DNA of 64,000 nt. It comes from Progne subis subis. Lineage: Eukaryota; Chordata; Aves; Passeriformes; Hirundinidae. The notes below the pieces were generated by a model that worked only from the letters and a program-made list of their open reading frames with translations, did no database searches and was not told the DNA's origin. Position 1 is the stretch's first letter. The number at the start of each line of letters is the position of its first letter. Of the stretch, positions 47,808 through 59,416 are shown piece by piece. The stretch is from positions 7,849,001-7,913,000 of the forward strand of contig JAKJHU010000046.1 in NCBI GenBank assembly GCA_022316685.1, written 5' to 3'. Made by a program: the position numbers and the translations under genes.

Positions 47808-49734
47808 TTTTTTGCAAATATATGAATGACCTGCAAAATAACTTCTTTTAGCTGTGATTTATTGATTTAGTTATGAGATGCATGCCTTTTACTTCCAGGT
47901 AGCTGCACTCATCGGATATTAAAAAAAAAAAAAATTCAGTGGGCACTGGCCGTAGAGAATGCGTTCCTGAGAATTCAGGAACTGACTGCCAGCACCGCTG
48001 TCTCTGCAACATAGTCTAAATACAGGCTACATGAGAAAGGAATTGTATAGGGTACTACTGTTACACCACTTTGAGCCACTGGAGATGTCTTTCATGTTCT
48101 TTTGTAGGTTTTTCTTTTTCATTATAGCACTTTGGTTATTCTTTTTAATAGATTATATAATCGTAATTGACTATTATAATTTGGAGTACCAGACTTGTAG
48201 ATGAAAGGTACACATTTGTTACACTATAATTAGATTGTACATTCTCCTTTTAAGAGTCTTTGTTTAATGGCAATTTGCCTGAAGCTTCTCATTTTAATTT
48301 AGTTTGGGTGAAACTGAGGGAACTGAAGGATCGCTGTATAAAGAATTGGGGGTTTTGTGTGTGTGACTTGTATCCTTTTCAATTTTTTGCTTTTTGTTAA
48401 TCAGAGATCTCTTTATTGCCATGGGTTTTAATTCTTTCACAGTCTATGAAACTATCATTCTTCCTTTAGCAGTTATTTGGATTTCAAGACAGAGACAAGC
48501 TTTCTGCCAGTTGCCAACTGTTGCTGCCTTTGTGGTGGCAGTGAGAAAGCATTGCATTAAAAAACAAACTGTGTTGCTGCTTTTGAAAAACCTGAATGAA
48601 TTCAAAGGTAAGGAGCTACAATTTTTAAACAGGCTCCATTACTGCTATGACTCCGAGAGGAACATAACTCTACTTGCCTGAAGTGGGAGGTTAGCTTGTA
48701 TTCCAGGTACTTCAGAATCTTACAAAGGAAATAGGGTTGAGTTATCCATGCATCCTTGAAGATCAGCAAATTACTTGCATAGATTGCTCACTGTGTGGGG
48801 AAACCCATATGGAGGCCTACTCTTTTCATGGGGTTAAATGGTAGAAGAGTTAACTTCAGAGTCGTGAAGCACAGTTTTCAGTCATTATAGACCCCTGTCA
48901 CATCATTCTTTTCAAAGAAATAATCAAACTCCACCTGCTCCTACGTATTAGGAACTTTTTAATTTCCAGCCTTTACTTAGATTCATTCACTTTTGCCCCA
49001 ACATTGTCTTTTATTTCGTAATCTCAGTGCTATTTCTTTACCAATTACCACTTTATGTATACATCTGTTCTGTTGCCTTTGACTTTGTTTTCATCTTTTC
49101 TTAACACTGCATTTTCATAAATCTCCATTTTAGTCATGATTGCTTTTTTACTGTACTACACTTTTGTTGTATTTATAATACTGATAAAACTTAATTTCAT
49201 AATTTTCTTAGGTACTTAGGAGATCTGATCTTTTCCTCTTCTATCTCTCCCCTTTATGTATTTCTTTAGGTATGTGCCTTTTTTCATCTTCAGAATTTCT
49301 CATATGTCCACTCTCAAAAGACTTTGATTTCACTGCATCTTTGAATAGTGGTTTAGTTTGTTTTCATATGAAAGATGATAAAAGGATTCTTGACCCTTCT
49401 CCTCCTCAGGACATCTTTCAGCCATCTAATGCATTTTCAAATGAACTGCAGCAGCATCTACAATTCCTGTATTCTTTTCACATGAACTCTACTAGGTGGC
49501 ACTCCAGGCATAGATAGCTCCCATCAGGAGCTACTTTAGAATAATGTGCTTTGCATTAAGGCATCTCCACTTTGTCATTCTTCAAACATCCTATGCTGTT
49601 GCAGTTGGATATTACCCTCCTCTACAAGCTGAAATGAAGAGATAGACAGCAGAAGTAAAGAACATAATTTGGCCCAAATTGAAGTCAAAGCAAAACTGTC
49701 ATGGCATAATTCCCTTTGAAGAGAACTCATTGAT

Positions 49735-49812
49735 ATGCAAGATCAAAGACTGGAATTGTTTTTATTTGTATGCAAATGGGCAAATAACCTAGTAATCATC
49801 TGATATGCAAAC
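49735..49812 (+). promoter_or_regulatory. Cluster of POU octamer-like sites
   Basis: ATGCAAGA (49735), a perfect ATGCAAAT (49770) and ATGCAAAC (49805) lie on the same strand at nearly equal 35-bp spacing; the middle one is part of ATTTGTATGCAAAT. No function can be shown from sequence. Confidence 0.3.
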
Positions 49813-52800
49813 ACGCCTTTTTTCACCAATAGAAAATGAGGAGCTATGTATCCAAAGTGAATCTGATGCTAAGTCTGATATTTGGGAATTTCCAAGTTGT
49901 TGTCATTAGGTTATTAAGTTTGTCATAAGCAGAACCTATCCAGAAATATACATGTGTGTGTTTACACACATGGAAAGACTGATAATGGGATTCTTCCTAT
50001 TGTTATCACTCTGAAGTGTTATGTGACTTTCTTTATCTCAGTATCTTAGAACAAGCTTGTATTGCAACATAGAGTCCCCTTTGCTTGTTTCACACGGTAA
50101 AGTGAAGCATTATGAAAATAACTTCCAGCATTACTCAGGAGTCTCATAGAAAATAGAAATTTAAGCCATAAACCTGGAAATCCAAATTTATACAATAATT
50201 GCAAAACATTTTGCAATTGATTCTTAACTGCTTTAGTTTTGACATCATGATATTGTCTTCATAACACAATATTGTCTTTATAACACCTCTTAGTCCCCTT
50301 GCTCTTTTAGTTCACTTTCATTTGGTGTTCCTTTGAAAACATAAAAAGTTGCACAGAAGAGAATTTTAAAAGAAAATGTGCATAATAAAGTCTAATATGG
50401 TGCCTGTGGCAATTTTACTTTGGAAAATAAGATACAGGATAGTACCAACCATCCTTCAGACAAGCATTTCATAATGATTAACTAAGATTTAAATTCACAT
50501 GAAAGAAACAAAAATTAACTAAGTGCATGCCACATTCTAACCCTGAGGTTGCTTATATATTTGACATTTGGCTATTTCCTTAAGCTTTCCCCTAGAGATT
50601 TATGAGCTCATTATCAGCTGCTCATAAGGGAAATGAGAACATTAGCAGGACAAAGTAGTCTCCCATCTATGGGGCAATGAGTCAAACTGAATTGTTTAAA
50701 TTCTTCTTGAAGTTAATAAGCCAGCAGGAAAAGCCCATCCTGAAGACATAATGTCTCCAGAACAATCACTTGGTGTCCCCAGCAGCTGATATACAATCTA
50801 CAAGTGTCTATGTTCCACTCCTTTCCACAAAGACATGACCATAGCTGTGCTGGGAATATTTCTTAATAAAACATAAAGACAAACTAGAACATAGATAACA
50901 TTTTCAACTAGGGACAGAGATAATATACAATATTTACAATTTAATCTTTTTGATTTGCTGTCACTTGTATCCAGTGAGAATTTAACTACTGTGTTTCACA
51001 CTTGGGTCAATGCAGTTCTTTCTCTCTGATGCTGAATTGGAAAGGCACTAAGAAATTCCACCTGTGCAAGGCAAAACAACACAAATCTCCTGGGAACATA
51101 CCAGGTGCTGTTCTCCATATTCCTTACAGGCCCTCCAAAATAAAAACATTTCTAATCCATCAACCTGTTCTCCATTCTTTGCCTAGGAAAAAACCTGCTC
51201 TCCATGGAAGCCAAGGGGCTGCAGTACTTCACTGTGAAGCACTCGGGAGCTGAGATCAGGCTGTTCTTGGCAGAGAGCCCTATGTTATGTTACTTTGTGC
51301 TAGAGCTGATTAGAATGAGTCTGATCCCAATCAATTTCAGATCACAATGCTGAACGCAATCTTTCTGCCGAGCCCTTCAATAGGTAACAAAGATAGTCAG
51401 AGAAACTTTCAAAGGTACACATCATCCAATAAAGTCACTTGACCTCAGAAGAGCAGAGGTTTTTTTACATACAAACTGAAGCAAATCTCATACAGGGTAT
51501 CAGAAAATGTTTGTTGAAGAACACAGCAGGAGCCATACTGATACTATTAAAAATGCAAATTTAATTTCCAAAATAGTTCCAGAGAGACTTATTTTTCACA
51601 TAGCCACAGCTGAATATAAAAAGGGCATTTGCTAAGGGTGACCTCTGCTAAGATAGCTTTCAAATACTGGGAGTAGGGTGTGAAGTAGGGAAGAAGTGGT
51701 CCTTTATGCAGGCCTCCTTTGGGTTTGAACCCTGATGCCACATACAGCTGAATGCCCTTTTTGAATTCTGAGATAAAACCCCAACACTTCTATTGCCAGT
51801 CACTCTAAATTAAGACTCTTTTCTAACTTCTCAACTCAGCTACTGCAGTGAAAAAAATCAATTATTTTTACTACCAAATCTCAATTTTGTGACTGCTGCC
51901 TAGATAATTTGCTGATGGATACATGAGTAATATCTATGTGTTGTCCCACTGAAGGCTCCTTTATACTGGGAAATGCTCCTCTGAGGAGAAGCGGTTGATA
52001 CGCAGAATCTAGCCATAAAATTTATACATACAACCTGAAAACATAGTTGCGACTGAATTTGTACATTTCACAAGCAGACTAGCAGGAGGAGAGAAGATTT
52101 TTACCAGAAGAGCTCCTCTTACCAAGAGATCTCATCAGGATAAAGGAGAAAATATCCCCACCACCTTCAAATGATATAGGCCCTGAAGGATTGATATGCA
52201 CTCTGTTTTACATGGTTGTAGATATTTAGACTTTTTAAGAACTAATTCCAGGGCAGAGGTGACTGATTTGCAAATACTCTTAAAGACATGATCATTAACT
52301 GTATATTAGTGGAGCTCAAAATAGTTTAATGAGCCAGGAAGAAAGACAAATTGCTGAGTTCAGCTAAAAGACTATAGTAGCTACAGCAAGTATGTGTTTG
52401 AAACATTTGTCATTAATTAGGTATCGTCAGTTACCTCCTGGATGAAGGCAATGCCATCTTGGGCATCATAAAATCCATGGACTGCGGTCTATGTCTCCAG
52501 AATTTGATAATCCAAATTAATCAAAACTCTCTTCCAAACCATTAGAGCTATTGATTCATCTGAATCTATAACATGTTATTAAATTTTCATTCTTAGTAAA
52601 GATAGTTGATTTATATCAAGAAGAAAAAAAGGGAAAGATTGTATATAGCAAGCAGTTAAGTAGAAGAATATCCAATAAAGAAAGTCTCTTAGCACACAGG
52701 GAGAAGCAGAAATCATACAAGGTAGTGCTTCCATCCAGTATTGCATAGGATTTCATTGACTTCATGAAATTTTTGGTCTCTGCATTAGTGTCTGCATGAA

Positions 52801-55800
52801 CACACCTTTTAAGAGGCAGGAAAGAGCCAGTTACTTGTTTCTTAAAGGCAATACACCCCAATTTTCATCTGCCTCACAAGGACAGGTAAATTATTTAAAT
52901 CCAACTTCTTGAAATGAACCCCTACTATTTGTAGGATCATAGTCAGGAAAAATAGTTAAAAAAAAAAGTTCACCTGCATCAACCTTCCCTAGTTAGTCTT
53001 CCCTAATTCTGGTCACTCCTTAATACTGCATGGAATAAAGGGAAAGCCCTTCTCTCCATGACTCTCTCTGAATACCCTCTTAAGACCTCTTCCGCTTGGG
53101 ACCCCGAAAATACAAAACTAGAATCACTTGCATATTCAATATAACAAATTCCAGTTGTCCTAATGCGCCTAATGTCTTCTAGGTCACCCAGACATCAGGA
53201 GTGGAATGGGTTTTTTCCTTACCTTGTGCAAAAGGCTGTCTGCTCATGGCCAGAGGATGTGGCCTCCAGGAACGTTCTCTTGAAGTCAGAATTTCTGTGG
53301 GAACTGCTCTGACCAGTGTGAAGCCAAAGGACTGGATATTTTGTTTGGCGTGAAGGAGAGCCTTCAGGTGGTACAGAACCAACACAGGAACATCCAGTCC
53401 ATCAAGTATTCCTATGGCTCATTCTGTCCTAGGCTCAGGGTGGAACAGGGTAAAACCTAGCAGCAGGCTGGCGTGCCAGTTCCCCTTGGCTGTGCCAGAC
53501 ATACCTCAGCTGCAGCCGACAACCTGGCACAGGGGCTCAATTCATCAAGAGACGTTATATAACAAGCACAGAATTCCAGGCAGAAAAATTCAAACGTATC
53601 TGCACACAAAACCCTCATTTTCCAGTCCAGTCACTTCTGCTCAGCACCAGCTGCTTCTGTGAACAGTTTTTCAGCTTATCCTCAAATGTATCTGTCCTTG
53701 ATCATTTAATCAGTATTTAAAGCTCTGTGATGTTATTGATCCGCTTGTGCCTCCAGCATGTGTTTCCAATGGAAAATCCAGCAGAGGCGAAAAGTGTGGA
53801 ATACCTTTTCATCATCTGTAAGAAGAAAAAGATGCACTTTTCTCATTTCTGATTTTATAGTTTGTTGTATAATAGCAATAATCTCTTTTGCTTTCATATA
53901 CTTGCTATAAATGGCTTTTGAGATCAATGAAATGTCTGAGCTTCACTTTGGCTATTAATCATTCTTAGTAGCATTTAATTGCTTCATATATTAGAAATAA
54001 CAGAAATTATTCCTTAAACCTACCTAGATAGCTGAGGACTGCAAATTTCATACCTAACTCTGAGAGACAGATTCACTGATGGTAATCCCTGTGTTGTCTT
54101 TTATAAGAGTAAGTAATAATAACAGCACTATGCCTTCCACCTGCAGGTTTCAACCCCCGCTATACAATGCATTAAGGAAAAATGAACCTTGCTTCTCTGT
54201 TTGAAGGAGGGGAGAAGGTGAGTTTGAAATATCTGTGAAGAACTCTCACAATTTTTTTTCTCATTATCTGAGAAAGCAGTGCTTGTAACCTGGCAGAGTT
54301 TGTAATACCTGCCCTTGGTGCCATCCTCCTAACAAAGCTCCTTGGGAGCCAACCCTCTGGCTGCAGCTACAGAGCATGCACTGACTGCCCTGGGAGAGAA
54401 GCAGTGTCGCTGTTCCTCATCAACATCAGCAAGACTGGAGTGAAACAAATATTCACTCAACAATCTTGGTCCACATGTTACCTAATTTGACCAGTTTTCA
54501 TCCCTCTCTTTGCTCCCTATCCTTCTTCTGCCTAGGGGTCTAATCATGGCTTTTTGGGTAATCATGAAATAAAAATGGACAGTGACATCAAAGGAATGAA
54601 ATTCCCTAAAAGTTCAGTTTAGAAAAATATGTTCTAACCCTGAGAATAATAGTATTTGCCTTTCACAAAAAATAATTACCATGAACTTGAGCACAGTGTG
54701 CTATTCTCTTCTATTAGAATCTTCTGCATTGACATATATCTGCCTCTCAGATGCCTCTGCTTTGATCATCTATCATCCTTTATTCCAATAAAAATACAGA
54801 GCCTATTTCTCAGTTCAGAGAAATTCCGTATTTGTTTACTCAGGTGGTGACATCAGCACAATTTCTTTGCATCCACGTGAGATTTACCCAATCTGGTAAC
54901 AAGCCATCGTTGTGACTCCCGTGGCAATGCTCTCTTTTGGGGCAGTCAGTTGCTAAAGAAAACCAGAGCATTCTCACAGCACAGCACAAAACACCTTACT
55001 ATTGCCGTAGGCTAGGTGAGGTCCAGCTGTGCCTGAATCCTGGCTGTTTGGGGATGGATGTTGTTGGGAACTCAAAGAACACAAAGCATCTTGTTTCTCC
55101 CATACACTGCATCAGGGTAAGGGCAGATGGCCAGTAGATCTGAATGCCAGGTCCACCAGCAGCACTGACAGCAAGAACATGCTGGGTGTGCACAGTGGTG
55201 TCAGTTTGACAGCATTGCAAACACAGACCTCCTAATTCTAAAGACTTGTGGTGAGATAATACGAAAATGGGATGTTCACTCACCTACTTTTCTGCAAGTT
55301 ACAGAAAGCCAGAAAGAAATTGATCTGGGATATCACAAGTCTATGTTTGGGTCTCAGCCAGCATGAAAAAAAAGGGGGAAAAGCAGCTTTAATTGATTTG
55401 ACAGCACTTTCATAACAGCCTCAGTGAGTGGCTGGGGTTTTTGTTTGATAACTGAAGGACATACTTCAATTTCTTCTGCCATGTCTACTCTAGGTACTCT
55501 TCTTTCCAATGTTACATTGTCTTCAACATTGTGTCATGGTCCTAAAACTATATCCAGGTTAGCTACCTCAATACGGAGAGTTAATTTTAATACTTTCTGC
55601 AATTTAATAATGATCCATCCAGCTGAGCCTAATTCTGCAGGCAAAATAGGTCCATACTATTAATGACAGCAATTTTATGTTATTGTAACACACAGTTGCA
55701 ACAAGCTGTGTGTGAAAAGAACACCCAAAAAAGTCTACTTAAACCTTCCCTGTTTTTCAACAAATCCCTTGTATTGCATTTCCAGTAGCCTTACATGAGA

Positions 55801-58800
55801 CATTCTGCCACCCTCTACATTACCTATATCTCAACCGTCCCTTTGTAGTCTATGGATTGCTTCTTTTTGAATATTAGGAACCACATTTTAATAAGGGAAG
55901 TAGACATGATTTGCTCTTTATTATCTGTCTTTTCAGAAGAGGATCAGAAAGGGAAAAGTGGTTTCTGTTCCTTATGCAACACTGGCCAAATTCTTTCCAC
56001 ATTTCCACTGTAATCTAAATTACACTTGTATGACCTCAGACCATGACAGAAGAGATTCAAGACTGAAACTGAGAGAGCTCTTGTGGCTTGCTCTTGAAAC
56101 TTTCAAAAAGTAATATTGAACTCCTCCAGCCTCCCTTACCCTCACACCCTCTTTTCCCAAGGACATTTGTCAGGAATGTAGGAGGTGGTTGTTCATACAG
56201 CTCAACAAGGTCTTACCAGGCCTCCTCATAGCTGGGTTAAGTGCAGATCCTCCCTATATCCAAGGAATGCATATTAATCATATTAATGAAATAATATTTT
56301 ACCTCCACCAGCTTGAGGAGGAGTATGAGGTCTCTTGCTAAATATAAAACCTGATGACCATCTCAAGTCAGAGATCCAGTTCAGTTATTCTCTCTCTGCC
56401 ACTGGTCAATAGCATATGCTGAAACAAGACTGTATGAACACAGCATGTACAGAGCGATCCTTCCTCGCTTTTAGAAATCAGCATTTTACTGTGATTACAA
56501 AAAGACCCTTGTTAACTCGTGAAGAGAGAACAGGAGTCTGGAAAGATGAGTTCTCTAAATGACTCTTCCCTTGAATTGCTTTGTGTCCTCAGGCAATTCA
56601 CGAAGGTTGTGACTCATTTACCAAGTCGGTATGAAAATAGTCGTCAGACTTTGCAAGTTGGTAGGGTCTCAGTGCCCTCCTAAAGCTGTGTGATAACTGC
56701 AGCAACGCTTGTGAGACAACAGCTGTAAAATCTGCTATGGCAAATAATGGAAAAATGTGCCTTACAAATGCTCTCATATCTTGAAAACCAAATAGACAAA
56801 TGAGGTTATATACTTAGATCCAGGGAAATTTGCACAGAGTAGAAATAACAAAGCCAAATTAGAGCTATGTAGTCATATTAAAGTAACTTTTTTTGTTTAT
56901 ATTTTAATAAAAGTAACAGAAGTGCTAGTGGGCAGAGAACTATAGAATAAGTACCTTTCAAGCAAATGTCAACAAAAATAATCAGTTCCATAACAGAGAC
57001 AAAGAAATTAGTTTCGCTTCGTTTGAAAGACAAAGGTTTTTCTCAGGACTTGCTATGTCCAAAAGTCTTTACAACAACTAAAGGGAGTATGCTGTAGATT
57101 CTTTCTTATGAAAATTACAAGATTTATGAGTTTTGCTTTATTTGAAAATTGATTTTAGAAACCTCTAAGGTATACCACAGGTTTTGGGAACATTATTTAT
57201 CATTTTTCTGTGTTGAAGATGCTATTGTGAATCCATCAGTATGCCCTCTTGCTTAACAATAGTTTCCCAACATATTTTTGAAAGAAGTTTTACAAAATTA
57301 GAAAAGAGAAATATAGTCCCACAGAAGAGAACGGTACCTCATGCTATCTCTCTTAATTTCTATTTATTCTTCCATTTACAGGAAAAATAATAAAAATGAA
57401 GAAAACAAATTTACCCAGCAAACTGCACATATAAGTGGAAAAAGATATGCATGTTTCCTTACTGATATTCCTAAAAATTGCATATTATCCATCAATAATA
57501 TTATCTAGTCATGTGGAATATTAAACAATAGGTTGGCTGCTTTCTATGAATGTCATTGAATTTTCCTTTTATACTTAAAATAATCTTAAAACTTCAGTGA
57601 GAAAAAGGTCAATCAGAAAAATCAAATCATTTTCTTCACTATGTCAGGTAGAGAAGAGATTTTAGGTATCTTACATTAATGGAGTTCTGTCTTGCCTCAT
57701 TTGATAGGCTCTCCTCTTTTGCTTTGTCTGCTACTTAATATGGTGATAAATTTTCCTCTAAAAACTTCCAAGCATCTTTCATATTATGAAAAATGTATTT
57801 TGTGCATTATAAAACTGTCATTTACCTAGTGACAAATTGTCACACAACCCTTAATACATGTGTAGACTGATACGTTTCCCTTGCTCTTTAGAGTGTCATG
57901 ATCAAAGCTTATAACCACTGCATTCTCAGTGTTCAGAAAATTAATAAATTAAATAAGTAAATTAAAAATTTATTTTTATTTTATTTTTATAAAGGTACCC
58001 CTTCAAGATCACCTGACATATATGCAAGGAATTTTTTTTTTTTTTTTTTGCAAAACATTGCTTGATCAGCAGCAAGGAAATTTCTTCCCTTCAAAACCAG
58101 AGTGTTATTATGTGGCAATAACCTCATTAGATAGGTTTGCCTGTATAGAAAAGCTGACTAGAAAAGTTATTTTCCAAAATATAATTTTTCTAAAAAAGCT
58201 ATTTTCAAAGTAATAGTTTGCTATTTGAGTGCAGTGTCAGAGGGAATGCATTCCAATCAATTTTGTTGCATAAATTTCTCTGTGAAGAACAGGACATGAA
58301 ATTTGGTCTTTGCCTCAGTCTTTTAAGAGCAGCATGAAAGTCTCTAAATAAAATGGCCAGGATCAAAAGCAGCTATGGCACGCGATCTGCCTCCATCCAC
58401 AGAAAATCATCAAGTCACCACATTGCATAGTCATAATGGATACTTCCCAGAATATTCTTCTTAGCTCAATGGACTCATATGCCTTAGGTTATCTATTAGA
58501 AACTAGGGAATTCCTACCTGCAAATCCATTCTCTACATGTAATTTCATTATAGTTTGTTTTGTGCAAGGGAAATAGTAACAGTCAAGTCAAAGAGAATGT
58601 TCTTAGGGTTGTCAGGAAAGTGGTGCAGACCATGAATACCCAAACTCAGAAAATAAATTCTGCTATGTCAGGCAAGCTAATGTATTACTGGGTCTCTAAG
58701 AGAAAAACCAATACAGTAGAAGAATTCTCTAACAGTACATCAGCATAACTGGTAAAAATCTACAAGGGTATAACAAGAATGTCTGACATACTGTAGCTGC

Positions 58801-58885
58801 ATAAACTCAGTGCAGTTGCCAGATGTTTCCTGCCAACATCTGTATTAATAGTGGACTATCAACACCATTCTTTCTTTAATTAAAA

Positions 58886-59020
58886 AAAACCAAACCCCCC
58901 CCCCAAAAAAAAAAACCCACAAAAAAACCAAAAAACAAACAAAAACAAACAAACAAAAAAACCACAACAAAAAAAAAACCAACAAAAAACCAAAAAAACC
59001 AAACCAAAACCCAACAAACC
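58886..59020. repeat. A/C-rich low-complexity tract
   Basis: A with interspersed C runs, the same class as the tracts at 6132 and 45205. Confidence 0.9.
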
Positions 59021-59353
59021 CAATTCTAGATTAATTTCTTACATTTACTTCACAGACTTAAACCAGTCTTTCCAAAACTATGAATTTACTTAGGGCAGGA
59101 ACAGACCTAGGCAAACTGGAGAGGGTTTGACAGAGTCACATTTCTAACTTATGCTTATGCCAAAAACTATCTTTCTTCCAGTATGTGGTAGGGGATTAAG
59201 AATGCCTCATCATTCCTACAGCACTCTGAGAAGGACAAAAGCCAGATAAATATTACATTTCATTTTGAATAATGTTCCAAAAATAATTCTTGTTTTATTG
59301 TGCACATGACTGCTCAGCTGCACAGGTCTGTGTATCTGGGAACGAAATGGAGT

Positions 59354-59416
59354 ATTTGGTTGGACTCTATCTCAAAGGTCTTTTCCAGCCTAGTTGATTC
59401 TGTGATTCGGCGATTA
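59354..59416 (+). mobile_element. CR1 LINE 3' end fragment
   Basis: TTTGGTTGGACTCTATCTCA then AGGTCTTTTCCAGCC and GATTCTGTGATTC is the recognisable 3' end of a CR1 element (consensus GGTTGGACTAGATGATCTT...GGTCCCTTCCAACC...ATTCTRTGATTCTRTG). The upstream part is too decayed to delimit. Confidence 0.8.

Larger units (their letters stand above)
47808..59353. other. Intergenic stretch, no gene seen
   Basis: Short open frames here (for example 48394-48681 plus, 53414-53662 plus, 54999-55283 minus) have no recognisable domain and no consistent exon chain. In mammals the gene upstream of KNDC1 on the same strand is ADGRA1; a non-coding 3' end of it could lie here, but I cannot show it. Confidence 0.55.

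Noticed and set aside
47456..47851. Open frames of 116-126 codons on both strands (PSFL and GRKE repeats)
   Set aside because: Direct translations of the GGAA microsatellite; no gene.
48394..48681. 95-codon plus-strand frame with an AAAG/GTAAGG donor-like site
   Set aside because: The donor-like site lies inside the frame and no acceptor or partner exon was found; the protein resembles nothing I know.
49951..49972. Perfect 9-bp inverted repeat CATGTGTGT/ACACACATG
   Set aside because: Explained by a TG/CA microsatellite pair; no further structure.
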